Shown: positions 7,572-16,210, counted from the stretch's first letter. The stretch is DNA of 40,793 nt from an uncultured Saprospiraceae bacterium (GCA_938028705.1 CALIZI010000017.1:1-40793), one strand, 5' to 3'. The notes: a model not told the origin generated them from the letters alone. Numbers and translations: made by a program.

Positions 7572-8774
7572 ATGGAAGCATATATATACGATGCCGTCCG
7601 CACCGTAAGGGGCAAAGGCAATAAAAAAGGCGGGCTCAATTCCATCACACCCGTCGAATTGGCGACCCAAGTATTAAAATCCCTCAAAGAAAGAAACGAA
7701 CAACTCGACACCGAGCAAGTCGAAGATGTGATATTGGGCTGCGTAGCGCAGGTCAAAGACCAAGGCGTGAACATCGCCAAATTTGCTGCACAAAATTCCG
7801 GTTATGGCGAACATCTCTGCGGCGTGACGCTCAATCGCTTTTGCGGTTCGGGCTTGGAGGCGATAAATCAGGCGGCGGCTTATGTACGTGCCGGATTCAG
7901 CAATATGCTCGTAGCCGGAGGTGTCGAAAGCATGTCGCGTGTGCCGATGGGCTCGGATGGCGGCGGTTTTTTGATGGACCCGGTTGGGATAAATGACAAA
8001 CTCGTTCCGCAAGGTATTTCCGCTGATTTGATTGCCTCCAAATACGGTTACTCGCGTGCCGATGTCGATAAATTTGCCTACACCTCACAAATGCGCGCTA
8101 GCCAAGCCGAAGCCGATAATAAATTTGACTCGCGCATCGCCGTCAAAGACATCAACGGACTCGACGTATTGGCAAGCGACGAAATTATCCGCCCATCGAC
8201 TACCGTAGAAACACTCGCAGGGCTGCAACCTTCCTTCGCCATGATGGGCGAAATGGGCGGTTTCGATGCCGTTGCGATTGATAAATATCCCGAAATCGAA
8301 GAAATCCAACACGTACATCATGCCGGAAATTCATCGGCTATCGTTGATGGTGCGGCGGCTACATTGGTCGGCAATAAAGCCACCGGAGATGCGATGGGTT
8401 TGAAGCCGCGTTTCAAAATCCGCGCTGCGGCGGTACTCGGCACCGACCCGACAATTATGCTCATCGGTCCTGCCCCCGCCTCCAAAAAAGCACTCAAACA
8501 AGCCGGCATGAACGTCAGCGACATCGACCTCTTTGAAGTCAACGAAGCCTTCGCAGCCGTACCGATGTATTTTATGGAACAAATGGGTGTTGACCATTCC
8601 GTTGTCAATGTCAACGGCGGTGCTATCGCACTCGGACACCCACTCGGCGCAACAGGTTGTATGCTCACCGGCACTCTCATGGATGAATTGGAAAGACGCG
8701 ACCTGAATACCGGATTGATTACGCTTTGTATTGGTGGGGGAATGGGGATTGCGACGATTATTGAGCGAGTGTAG
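7572..8774 (+). CDS. Acetyl-CoA C-acyltransferase (3-ketoacyl-CoA thiolase)
   Basis: This 400-residue thiolase has the expected family length. The acyl-accepting cysteine is C91 in NRFCGSGLEAINQ. The C-terminal signature GGAIALGHPLGATG supplies H356, and CIGGGMG supplies the general-base cysteine C386. It cleaves 3-ketoacyl-CoA with CoA to acetyl-CoA and a shortened acyl-CoA, the last step of beta-oxidation, or runs in reverse as acetoacetyl-CoA synthesis. Its partner FadJ-like protein lies downstream at 10044-12218 on the same strand, and an acyl-CoA dehydrogenase at 25915-28218 could supply the first step. GC content is visibly higher than in the flanking DNA. Chain-length preference cannot be read from sequence. 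Confidence 0.93.
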   Translation: MEAYIYDAVRTVRGKGNKKGGLNSITPVELATQVLKSLKERNEQLDTEQVEDVILGCVAQVKDQGVNIAKFAAQNSGYGEHLCGVTLNRFCGSGLEAINQAAAYVRAGFSNMLVAGGVESMSRVPMGSDGGGFLMDPVGINDKLVPQGISADLIASKYGYSRADVDKFAYTSQMRASQAEADNKFDSRIAVKDINGLDVLASDEIIRPSTTVETLAGLQPSFAMMGEMGGFDAVAIDKYPEIEEIQHVHHAGNSSAIVDGAAATLVGNKATGDAMGLKPRFKIRAAAVLGTDPTIMLIGPAPASKKALKQAGMNVSDIDLFEVNEAFAAVPMYFMEQMGVDHSVVNVNGGAIALGHPLGATGCMLTGTLMDELERRDLNTGLITLCIGGGMGIATIIERV

Positions 8775-8780
8775 CGCAAC

Positions 8781-8842
8781 GTAGCACGGTGCTTCCAGCC
8801 CGTGCATGTAGTATGCGGCACGGGCTAGAAGCACCGTGCTAC
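8781..8842. repeat. 25-bp-arm hairpin downstream of the thiolase gene
   Basis: The arm gtagcacggtgcttcc, extended to 25 bases, pairs with 8818-8842 with one mismatch and a 12-base loop. It starts six bases after the stop codon. It has no T run, so it would act as a transcript-stabilising or REP-like element rather than a classical terminator. Confidence 0.8.
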
Positions 8843-8848
8843 GGGACT

Positions 8849-8910
8849 CCGTACTGACGACTTTAGCCGTCAAGTGACTGTTTATGAGGCGGTTGAAACC
8901 GTCTGTACGG
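8849..8910. repeat. Compound palindromic element related to the in-gene element at 14973-15055
   Basis: It is bounded by ccgtac/gtacgg and contains two inner hairpins, gacgactttagccgtc and cggttgaaaccg. Its first 24 bases (ccgtactgacgactttagcc and onward) match the outer arm plus the inner agccgtca of the element inside the GT39-like gene. Between here and 9134 nothing else is recognised. Confidence 0.7.
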
Positions 8911-9134
8911 GGCAACCTTCGATATCCAAACCTTATTTAGCGAGAAAGTAATGCGATGAATGAAGTATAATTTGGATAGAACGCGATGTTGAATATTTTT
9001 TTGATTGGATAAATGAAACGATAAGACCAAAAAGGTTAATAATGACACTTTTGTAGTGTTTTTTGCAGAAGGTCAGCGCAAGTGTTTTTCCCATAAAAAA
9101 ATAAAAATTCACGTTTATATAAGTTAGTTTTGCA

Positions 9135-9300
9135 AGCGCATAGCGTTGACACTATTTGTAACAACGAATCTCTCCCCCCAACCTGAAAAGGCGCATAGCG
9201 TCGCCACCCTTCAACTTGGATTTTAATGGTGTCGCAGCTACGCAGCTAAAAGAAAGTGGATGAGTTGTCGGTTACAAATGGAATCGGAGCTAATGCACCT
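9135..9300. repeat. Imperfect repeat with gcgcatagcg units
   Basis: GCGCATAGCG occurs twice (about 9136 and 9191). A complementary ggtgtcgcagctacgcagct block and an atttgtaac/gttacaaat pair follow at 9229-9280, so the whole forms a loose inverted repeat. It overlaps the first in-frame ATG of the downstream lipoprotein gene, a reason to prefer the later start. Confidence 0.55.
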
Positions 9301-9316
9301 TGATAAAGAAATGAAT

Positions 9317-9982
9317 ATGAACTCACTTAAATTCGTTTTTCTATTTTCATTGATAATGGCTTGCCAAAATTCATCAGAAAAAAGTGTAGAAGATGAATCT
9401 TGTGAATGTGCTACGATACGGGCGGGGAAGTTTGCATACGCAGGAATCACTAATCCATTTTATATTGTTTCCAATTGTCCCGAAAATACGGATTTCAGTA
9501 TCTCGTCTAATGCCGAAGTTACTTTTGTTTCTAAAAAACATTTTCTTGTAAAAGCTGATAAGCCTATGCGTGTCAGACTCGAATTAAATGTGAAAGAAGG
9601 TGATGAAACAAAAAAATTAGATGAGTTCAGTTTTGGAATGAGGCGTATTCCACCTCCTACGGCTGCGCTTAACAGAATTGGAAAAAGTACAATTGGTTTA
9701 GGTGAGTTAGATCAATATATCTCTGACTCCGGTATTCGTGCTGAACTGTTAAACCATGATATTGAGATAAAATTTCCTATTGTCAGCTACAACATTACGA
9801 TAGCAAAAGAGGGGCAAAAATTTCTCTCATGTCAAAATGAAGGTTATAAATTTGAAACAGATTGTCAGGAAATTCTCCGGCAAGCAAGCCTCGGTGACAT
9901 ATTAATTTTTGATAAAATCATAACGAAAATTCCGATTGATAAAGAATTGGAAATTCAACCGCTTGTTTTGAGGGTGAAATAA
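9317..9982 (+). CDS. Lipoprotein with GldM C-terminal-like domain
   Basis: Start was set at the ATG at 9317, giving MNSLKFVFLFSLIMAC, a lipoprotein signal with lipidated C16. The earlier ATG at 9260 translates repeat DNA. The mature part (about 205 residues) begins with a segment ITNPFYIVSNCPENTDFSIS followed by FGMRRIPPPTAALNRIG. It then continues with a GI(R)AELLNHDIEIKFPIVSY motif and a closing GDILIFDKI. From memory this order matches the last domain of GldM, the periplasmic shaft of the T9SS/gliding motor, but the N-terminal membrane and shaft domains are missing. So it is a stand-alone GldM-C-like lipoprotein, possibly bound to the outer membrane. It sits oddly between thiolase and FadJ-like genes. 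Function unknown. Confidence 0.72.
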   Translation: MNSLKFVFLFSLIMACQNSSEKSVEDESCECATIRAGKFAYAGITNPFYIVSNCPENTDFSISSNAEVTFVSKKHFLVKADKPMRVRLELNVKEGDETKKLDEFSFGMRRIPPPTAALNRIGKSTIGLGELDQYISDSGIRAELLNHDIEIKFPIVSYNITIAKEGQKFLSCQNEGYKFETDCQEILRQASLGDILIFDKIITKIPIDKELEIQPLVLRVK

Positions 9983-9992
9983 CGTTACCTTT

Positions 9993-10014
9993 TAAGATTT
10001 TTGAAGTCTTTTTT
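9993..10014 (+). terminator. Possible short intrinsic terminator
   Basis: A 7-bp stem with one G-U pair (aagattt with aagtctt, 3-base loop) is followed by a T run, 11 bases after the lipoprotein stop codon. It is weak, so read-through into the next gene is possible. Confidence 0.4.
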
Positions 10015-10043
10015 TACGAAAAATTTATACTAAAATCATACAA

Positions 10044-12218
10044 ATGCAAAACATAAAAAACGACCTATTCCACTTCACCGTAGGCGATGACGGCATAGGC
10101 ATATTCACCATAAATCAAGTCAATAATCCGACAAATTTATTCAGCACCGGATTTATCGGAGAATACCTAAAAGTAGCGCACGAAGCCCTTGCGGACGACA
10201 GTGTGAAGGGCATGATTATCACGTCAGGACGAAGTATGTTTATGCCCGGTGCCGATTTGCGCGAATTGAAAAATATGGGTGGTCGCGCTGCCGAACAATT
10301 TGCAGGTATGATGGAAATGCACGCTGCATTTCGCGCTATCGAAACGGGCAGCAAACCCTTCGTAGCGGCGATAAATGGTACGGCGATGGGCGGTGGTTTG
10401 GAGTTGTGTTTGGGTTGTCATCATCGGATTGTATTGAATAATATTAAGATTAAATTGGGCTTCCCGGAGTCGAAAGTCGGCTTGTTGCCCGGCGGTGGCG
10501 GTACGGTCAAATTGCCCTATTTGATGGGCTTGCAAAATGCGCTGATGTACCTGATGCAAGGCAAAGAAGTGCGTCCGCCGCAAGCGGTGAAAGACGGTTT
10601 GGTGGACGATACGGCGGAGACTCCCGACGAACTGATAGCGAAGGCGAAAGATTGGATTCACAATAATCCAAAACCGGTGCAGCCCTGGGACAATAAAAAA
10701 CACCGGATGCCCGGCGGTAGTTTTTGGTCGCCCGGCGGTGTGCAGACGATGATTGGTGCGATGGGCAACCTCACCAAAATGGCGCATGGCAATTATCCGG
10801 CGCAAAATTATATCCTAAAAGTGGTGCATGACGGGATGCAAGTGACGATAGACCGCGCATTGGAAATCGAGGCGCGATATTTTGTCAAATTACTCGATTC
10901 TAAGGAAGCGAAAAACATGATTCGCACCGGATTTATGGGCATACAAGCCGCCAAAAAAGGCAAAGCCCGACCCAAAAACGAGCCGCCTTACGAGACTAAA
11001 AAACTCGGCATTTTGGGCGCGGGCATGATGGGTGCGGGTATCGCGTATGTGTCTGCGAAGGCGGGTATGGACGTGGTGCTCAAAGACTTAACGGTAGAAG
11101 GCGCAGAGCGCGGCAAGGCGTATTCCAAGAAATTACTGGACAAAGCAATCGCAAGAAAACGCTCTACGCCCGAAAAAGCCGAAGCCTTACTATCACGCAT
11201 CCAAGCTACGGACGACCCCGCCGCGATGCAAGGTTGCGACTTGGTGATTGAGGCGGTTTTTGAAGACCCGAATTTGAAAGATAAGGTGACGAAAGAGACG
11301 GAAGCGGTCTTGGCAGCCGATAAAATTTATGCCTCAAATACTTCTACAATTCCGATTACTTTATTGGCAAAAAGTTCTGCACGACCCGAAAATTTTATCG
11401 GGATTCACTTCTTTTCTCCGGTCGATAAAATGCCTTTGGTGGAGATTATCGTCGGCGAAAAAACGGAGGCGAAAGCCATTGCCGCTGCGGTGGATTATAC
11501 GGTGGCGATTGGCAAAATTCCGATTGTGGTCAATGACAGTCGCGGCTTTTTCACCTCGCGTTGCTTCGGAACTTTTGTGGCAGAAGGGATGTTTATGTTG
11601 GAAGAAGGTGTGCCGCCTGCAATGATTGAAAATATCGCCAAACAAAGGGGCATGCCCGTCGGTCCGCTTGCGGTGCATGATGAGGTGACGCTTACCCTCT
11701 CGCTGCACGTTTTTGAAAGCGACCCTACGCCCAACAAGCCGAAATATGCCATGCGTTCCTACGAAATCATCAAAAATCTGGTCGAAAATCACGGCAGAAC
11801 GAGCAAAAAAGACGGCAAGGGTTTCTACGATTATCCGAAAGGCGAAAAGAAAAAATTGTGGAAGGGTTTGGCAGATATTTACCCGCCCGACATCAACACG
11901 CTCGACAAGGAAACGATTGCCAAACGCATCATGCACCGTCAGGCATTGGAGAGTTACAGATGTCTCGACGAAGGCGTACTCAACTCGGTGACAGATGGCG
12001 ATATTGGCTCGGTCTTGGGTTGGGGATTCCCGATTTATACGGGCGGTGCTTTGTCGTATATTGACTTCGTAGGGGTGCGCGATTTTGTGGCGGATTGCGA
12101 TAATTTTATGGAGCGATTTGGTGAACGGTGGTTGGTGCCGGATAGTTTGAGGGCATTGGCAGAAGCGGGGAAATCGGTGCATGAGTTTAGTGGGAAAGCG
12201 GCGAAGGAGGCGGTTTAA
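10044..12218 (+). CDS. Bifunctional enoyl-CoA hydratase / 3-hydroxyacyl-CoA dehydrogenase (FadJ/FadB-like alpha subunit)
   Basis: This 724-residue protein has the usual length of the multifunctional beta-oxidation alpha subunit. The crotonase half (about 1-300) has the oxyanion-hole region MPGADLRELK and NGTAMGGGLELCLG, with catalytic glutamates E120 and E142 (GFPESKVGLLPG). The NAD-dependent dehydrogenase half starts at about 320 with the Rossmann motif GAGMMGAG (325-332). It contains the IHFFSPVDKMPLVE signature with catalytic H455, and C-terminal helical domains to the end. It hydrates trans-2-enoyl-CoA and oxidises the 3-hydroxyacyl-CoA, feeding the thiolase encoded upstream. The thiolase is a separate gene about 1.3 kb away, not directly adjacent as in many fadBA operons. 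Confidence 0.93.
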   Translation: MQNIKNDLFHFTVGDDGIGIFTINQVNNPTNLFSTGFIGEYLKVAHEALADDSVKGMIITSGRSMFMPGADLRELKNMGGRAAEQFAGMMEMHAAFRAIETGSKPFVAAINGTAMGGGLELCLGCHHRIVLNNIKIKLGFPESKVGLLPGGGGTVKLPYLMGLQNALMYLMQGKEVRPPQAVKDGLVDDTAETPDELIAKAKDWIHNNPKPVQPWDNKKHRMPGGSFWSPGGVQTMIGAMGNLTKMAHGNYPAQNYILKVVHDGMQVTIDRALEIEARYFVKLLDSKEAKNMIRTGFMGIQAAKKGKARPKNEPPYETKKLGILGAGMMGAGIAYVSAKAGMDVVLKDLTVEGAERGKAYSKKLLDKAIARKRSTPEKAEALLSRIQATDDPAAMQGCDLVIEAVFEDPNLKDKVTKETEAVLAADKIYASNTSTIPITLLAKSSARPENFIGIHFFSPVDKMPLVEIIVGEKTEAKAIAAAVDYTVAIGKIPIVVNDSRGFFTSRCFGTFVAEGMFMLEEGVPPAMIENIAKQRGMPVGPLAVHDEVTLTLSLHVFESDPTPNKPKYAMRSYEIIKNLVENHGRTSKKDGKGFYDYPKGEKKKLWKGLADIYPPDINTLDKETIAKRIMHRQALESYRCLDEGVLNSVTDGDIGSVLGWGFPIYTGGALSYIDFVGVRDFVADCDNFMERFGERWLVPDSLRALAEAGKSVHEFSGKAAKEAV

Positions 12219-12236
12219 AATTTATTCAAAAAATAC

Positions 12237-12278
12237 AGGCACAGTAGGGACAAGGCATGCCTTGTCCCTACTGTGCCT
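12237..12278. terminator. Perfect 42-bp palindrome at convergent gene ends
   Basis: Two 21-base arms (aggcacagtagggacaagg... and its exact complement) meet without a loop, 19 bases after the FadJ-like stop codon. It is followed by a short TTTT. It probably acts as a terminator for the plus-strand gene and possibly in both directions. Confidence 0.65.
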
Positions 12279-12282
12279 TTTA

Positions 12283-12305
12283 GGAGAATGTCACAGACAT
12301 TCTCC
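12283..12305. terminator. Second hairpin at the convergent junction
   Basis: A 10-bp stem GGAGAATGTC/GACATTCTCC with a 3-base loop, followed on the plus strand by a T-rich stretch. It is paired with the palindrome just upstream. Confidence 0.6.
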
Positions 12306-12318
12306 ATTTTCATTTTAC

Positions 12319-12380
12319 AGTTTATCAACCAATCAACTCAATCAACTCAATCAACTCAATCAACCAATCAACTCAATAAA
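12319..12380 (+). repeat. CAATCAACT tandem repeat
   Basis: About eight imperfect copies of CAATCAACT end at the stop codon of the minus-strand T9SS gene. The unit is the same as in the leaders at 1756-1947. Here no start codon follows, so it is an orphan copy or a remnant of one arm of such an inverted repeat. Confidence 0.75.
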
Positions 12381-13571
12381 CTACTCCCTAAGCACCTTCC
12401 GAACTGCCCTACCATCATCCATAACGACAAAATATACCGCAGAAGTCAATTGACTTAAATCAATAACTTTAGTATTCAGTCCGATGTCGGGTCTAATATT
12501 TTCTTCCATAATAGTACGTCCGAGTACATCGGTGAGTTTGAAATTGATGTCATCTGAATTGATGGTTTCAAATAATATCGTCAATTCATCGTTCGTCGGA
12601 TTCGGGAATATATCAACAATAAAGTCTGTCTCAAATTCGGTCAATTCGATAGATGTATTAGTCGGTGGCACAAAGAGCAAGTCAGTGAAATTGCCGGTAT
12701 ATGTAGCCAAGACCGTATCTGTAGCACCTGTCGCGAGGTCAATTTGATAAATTTGGTCACAAGAACCACCATACAAAATACCATTTCCAACATATTCAAT
12801 GGTTTGTCCGTCACATCCGTCGGGTGCGGTATAGTTGACCAAATTGACGGGACTGCCGGATAAATCAAATTCGTGCAGTGTTGAATCGGCAGCAAAATAG
12901 ATTGTATTATCATCAAAATTATAACTCATACTCCCTAAACTAGTTTCCAAATATATTGATACAACACTCAAAGTCATAGGCACAGGTACAGGATTGGTCA
13001 ACATTCCTGCGGGAATGACCTTTATACGGGTTTCGTGCGGAGGGTTGAAAAACTCTTCAAAAATCATTAAATACAAATTACCCGAATTGTCGAAAGTCAT
13101 ACCGCGTATAGTACCTCCGACAATATAATTGTCAAAAGATATAAGACCTAAATCTACCGTCGCAGCCGTTGCTATATCTACCGAATAAAGATTAATCCCA
13201 CCTGCCGAATTATCAGCCAGCAAATAATACAAACCATCAACAGGGTTATAATCAATAGCATAGTAATCAATGGTATCGTTAAAACCCGTCGAAGGATCGG
13301 GTATCTGAATTGGCGGAACTACGAAAGTCGGGTCATCTGTCACCGTACTCAGGTCAGAGGAGACATTAAATACACCTCCAATCCATGTGCCGCTGGCATT
13401 AAGACCCAGTAATTGCCCCGGTACAAAAACTGAATCTTGTAAATATAGTTCCACTGACTGTTCCGAGGCAACCGAAGTAGGTGCAGTAGCTTGAACGAAA
13501 GAAAAATGTGCAAAACACAATAAAAGTAATGAGAGTATAAGGGGATGACGGGAGTAAAAACGGTTTTTCAT
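12381..13571 (-). CDS. T9SS type A sorting domain protein, beta-propeller-like
   Basis: Start was set at ATG 13571 (MKNRFYSR), giving 396 residues with a clear signal peptide ending near QATA. An upstream in-frame ATG at 13661 lacks this signal structure. The central region has repeated short strands with YYAIDYNPVDGLYYLLAD, GMTFDNSGNLYLM and QIYQIDLATGATDTV. These resemble a propeller that reads out a time- or state-dependent value (DUF4394-like), though no family is certain. The last 75 residues are a T9SS type A sorting domain: DIFPNPTNDELTILFE, DVLGRTI, and a final VYFVVMDDGRAVRKVL. The product is predicted to be secreted across the outer membrane and anchored or released. The gene converges with the FadJ-like gene. 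Confidence 0.82.
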   Translation of the reverse strand: MKNRFYSRHPLILSLLLLCFAHFSFVQATAPTSVASEQSVELYLQDSVFVPGQLLGLNASGTWIGGVFNVSSDLSTVTDDPTFVVPPIQIPDPSTGFNDTIDYYAIDYNPVDGLYYLLADNSAGGINLYSVDIATAATVDLGLISFDNYIVGGTIRGMTFDNSGNLYLMIFEEFFNPPHETRIKVIPAGMLTNPVPVPMTLSVVSIYLETSLGSMSYNFDDNTIYFAADSTLHEFDLSGSPVNLVNYTAPDGCDGQTIEYVGNGILYGGSCDQIYQIDLATGATDTVLATYTGNFTDLLFVPPTNTSIELTEFETDFIVDIFPNPTNDELTILFETINSDDINFKLTDVLGRTIMEENIRPDIGLNTKVIDLSQLTSAVYFVVMDDGRAVRKVLRE

Positions 13572-13868
13572 GATACTTCTGAATTTGGATTGAAAAATTG
13601 AGTTATAAAATAAAGCATACGTATCGTATTCGATGATACAATACATAGAAAAAACACCCAATATATAAAATATTAGTATAATAGATAGAAGTGTAGTTGT
13701 AGGTTAATTTCGGGTTAATTTTTGATTGTATTGAATTAAAGTGTAGCTATTCAATGCGATAAAGATAGGAAAAATTTATGAATAATAAAATTTTTATGTA
13801 TTAAAATATTTTGAGTATAACATGTATCTTGTCTCTTATTCGATTTTTTACAGCCAACGTCTATTGTT
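13572..13868. other. Intergenic spacer, nothing recognised
   Basis: This AT-rich divergent spacer should contain the promoters of the T9SS gene and of the GT39-like gene. No TAnnTTTG box stands out with confidence. The rest of the gap (13969-14109) is likewise empty. Confidence 0.35.
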
Positions 13869-13968
13869 GAATTTGGGTTAAAACTCGTCAGACATTTAGA
13901 TTTTACCGGAAAAAATATGGGGTTATTGATGAATTTAGAAAATGTCAGACGAGTTTTAACCCAAATTC
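13869..13968. repeat. Hairpin of the ctcgtcagacattt family, copy 2
   Basis: Perfect 29-base arms (starting gaatttgggttaaaactcg) surround a 42-base loop. The arms match the 61-bp palindrome at 6966-7026 in the core aaaactcgtcagacattt, but the outer bases differ (gggtt for aacct) and differ compensatorily on both arms. Confidence 0.9.
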
Positions 13969-14109
13969 GGAAAAAATATCCATACATATAGTTAGTATTT
14001 TACATTAATTTACTTTAGCTGTAAAAGTGTCAACTACCTTGATGCACTTGTCAATGAATCGAAGTATTATTATATTGTTGGCGAAGAATGAATCGTTATT
14101 TTATGAAAA

Positions 14110-15915
14110 ATGAGCGACGAACAAAGTACAAGAAATAACGCACACAAATTAATCGACTGCATCCTCATTGCGGTGTTGTGGTTGGTGGCTATTTTGCTGG
14201 TTCATCCAATGGGGAATTTTCCCTTGAATGATGATTGGGCTTATGCTAGCGATGTCAAAAATCTACTCGAAACGGGTCTTTTCAATCCTATCGGGTGGAC
14301 GAGTATGTCCTTATTGACACATGTATTGTGGGGAAGTTTGTGGTGTTCGATTTTTGGATTTTCGTTTGAAGTATTGCGAGCTTCTACCCTAATAATTTCC
14401 TTAATTTGTTTGTGGAATGTTTATCTGATTGGGCGTGAAATAGGGGCTTCGCGTTGGCTTGCCTTGTTGCTTACGTTCAGCCTTGCATTTAATCCGATTT
14501 ATTTTGCTTTGTCCTTTACCTTTATGACGGAGGTGTCGTTTATGGCTTTCGTTTCGTGTGCGACTTTATTTTTTATTATATATTTAAAAAATAATTTAAT
14601 TATACATTGGTGGCTTGCTATCGTGTTTTGCATCATCGCTACCTTGAGTCGGCAGACGGGTTTGTTTCTTCCGCTGGCATTTATATTTATTTTTTTCATG
14701 AAAAAACATCCAGAAAAACACGCAACTCAATACTCGCAACTCGCCATTTATCTCCTTCCTTTTCTTCTTTCTTTTGCTGCGCTAAAATTATATGAATCCC
14801 TCATGTTTTCTACCGGAAAAATACAGGCTTTATATGGCTTGCAGGTCGATGAATTGAAATATTTGCTGCTGAATATACCTGAAATATTGCCTGTTCGGGT
14901 CTTGCGAAATATTTATCAAGCATCGCTATATCTTGGTTTGATGGGCTTGCCGATTTGGGTATTTTTGGCTTTCCGTACCGACGACTTTCCCGAATCAAGT
15001 TACGGAACAGGTAGCCGTCATACAAGCTACTCGACGGCTAAAGTCGTCGGTACGGTTTTTCCAATTTCATTTTTAATTGCTGTAATGATAAATGACTCAC
15101 AAATGCCAACGCTCGTAGGTATTTTGGAGACTTCGGGTATAGGTCCGCGTACATTGCACGATGTGTATTTTCTTCAAATTCCAACAGATGAATTACCGCC
15201 TTTCTTTTGGAAAATTATCACTTATGTGGGCGCATTGGGTACAGGGTTGATGTGGGCTTTATTGGTATGTAGTTTTTTGTTTATATTTAAAAAAGAAAAA
15301 AATAATGCCTTGGGAATGTTCGGGCGTATTCGTCGGACACTTTTGAAGTTTCAGACGAGTAAGTTGTCTGGCTTATTTTTGTTACTAAGTGCGACGATTT
15401 ACTTTGTACCATTTGCTTTGGTGGGGTTTTATGACAGGTATTTATTACCTTTGATGATAGTCGTACCGCTTGGTGTGCTAGGGATGTGGATGTCTAATTT
15501 GACACCTTACCAAGATGGAACAGCCTCCGAATCGGGGTGCAGAATGACGGTTTCTTTTGGGAGTGTATTCGGGATTTTTCTTGTATTTCTAATGGCAATA
15601 TTCAGCATCACCGCTACGCACGACTACCTCGCATGGAACAGCGCAAGGTGGCAAGCCCTCCATGATTTGACGGTCAAAGAAAACATCCCGACGACACATA
15701 TTGACGGTGGATTTGAATTTGGCGGTTGGTATAATTTTCATGAAATTGAGATGGCAATGGATACACAGAAAAGTTGGTGGTGGGTGATGGAAGATGATTA
15801 TATATTGACGTTCGGCGAGATACCGGACTACGATATTCATTCGGAATACATTTATCATTCATGGTGGCGGGGCGAGCGGCGTATTTTGGTTTTGAGTCAA
15901 TGTAAGGGAAAATGA
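14110..15915 (+). CDS. GT39-like (ArnT/PMT-type) multi-spanning membrane glycosyltransferase
   Basis: This 601-residue hydrophobic protein has about 11-13 membrane segments. The first helix (about 15-33) is followed by a loop FPLNDDWAYASD, whose paired aspartates match the catalytic acidic motif in the first outer loop of GT-C enzymes that use lipid-linked sugars. Helices continue to about residue 415-480, then a soluble C-terminal part begins after a last helix near 500. It would transfer a sugar from a polyprenyl-phosphate donor to an acceptor outside the cytoplasm; acceptor unknown. Residues about 288-316 are encoded by a palindromic repeat element lying between membrane segments (see 14973-15055). 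The gene stands alone, with no other cell-envelope sugar genes nearby. Confidence 0.75.
   Translation: MSDEQSTRNNAHKLIDCILIAVLWLVAILLVHPMGNFPLNDDWAYASDVKNLLETGLFNPIGWTSMSLLTHVLWGSLWCSIFGFSFEVLRASTLIISLICLWNVYLIGREIGASRWLALLLTFSLAFNPIYFALSFTFMTEVSFMAFVSCATLFFIIYLKNNLIIHWWLAIVFCIIATLSRQTGLFLPLAFIFIFFMKKHPEKHATQYSQLAIYLLPFLLSFAALKLYESLMFSTGKIQALYGLQVDELKYLLLNIPEILPVRVLRNIYQASLYLGLMGLPIWVFLAFRTDDFPESSYGTGSRHTSYSTAKVVGTVFPISFLIAVMINDSQMPTLVGILETSGIGPRTLHDVYFLQIPTDELPPFFWKIITYVGALGTGLMWALLVCSFLFIFKKEKNNALGMFGRIRRTLLKFQTSKLSGLFLLLSATIYFVPFALVGFYDRYLLPLMIVVPLGVLGMWMSNLTPYQDGTASESGCRMTVSFGSVFGIFLVFLMAIFSITATHDYLAWNSARWQALHDLTVKENIPTTHIDGGFEFGGWYNFHEIEMAMDTQKSWWWVMEDDYILTFGEIPDYDIHSEYIYHSWWRGERRILVLSQCKGK
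14973..15055 (+). repeat. Palindromic element inside the GT39-like coding sequence
   Basis: Perfect 16-base arms ccgtaccgacgacttt and aaagtcgtcggtacgg, with a nested agccgtc/gacggct pair. The frame stays open through it, encoding about 28 hydrophilic residues (FRTDDFPESS... to ...STAKVVGTV) in a loop. Its outer arm matches the intergenic element at 8849-8910. Confidence 0.8.
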
Positions 15916-15927
15916 TTGTTACTCGAT

Positions 15928-16102
15928 CTTCAAGTTTTTTTAAATAACATTGGTAATAATTTTATTATAAATAATAAAAATGTTTTAATTATAAATAAAT
16001 TTATTATTTTAATAATTTTAAAAAATTGATAATTAAATTTTTATAAATAAAAAAAATAATATCGTGCCAATTTCTATATATTTTCAATAAAAAAACTTGA
16101 AG
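15928..16102. repeat. Inverted repeat with A/T core downstream of the GT39-like gene
   Basis: Arms cttcaagttttttt (15928-15941) and aaaaaaacttgaag (16089-16102) enclose about 145 bases that are nearly pure A/T. The left arm with its T run could serve as a transcript end. Confidence 0.65.
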
Positions 16103-16210
16103 GTAAATTGTTGATAAGTTTAATATTTAAAATGATACATTTTCCTCTTTTTTTCATGTCATTTAAATATAGGGCAAAGCGCATATTTCGTGTCTTTACA
16201 ACAATGTCCT

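Noticed and set aside
8318-8915. Minus-strand frames opposite the end of the thiolase gene
   Set aside because: They mirror the conserved thiolase C-terminus and run out into the palindromic elements.
9260-9316. Earlier ATG for the GldM-C-like lipoprotein
   Set aside because: It lies inside a repeat and would put 19 residues before the lipoprotein signal; the ATG at 9317 places the signal at the N-terminus.
11361-12182. A 273-codon minus-strand frame opposite the FadJ-like gene
   Set aside because: It is antisense to the conserved dehydrogenase domain; its length follows from codon bias of the real gene.
12319-12380. CRISPR-like short tandem repeat
   Set aside because: Units are about 9 bases, directly adjacent, with no spacers and no cas genes nearby.
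12181-12458. Overlapping 60-90 codon plus-strand frames after the FadJ-like gene
   Set aside because: They translate palindromes and the CAATCAACT repeat (STQSTQST pattern) and overlap the end of a real gene on the other strand.
13751-13987. A 78-codon minus-strand frame
   Set aside because: It spans the hairpin at 13869-13968 and has no domain or signal.
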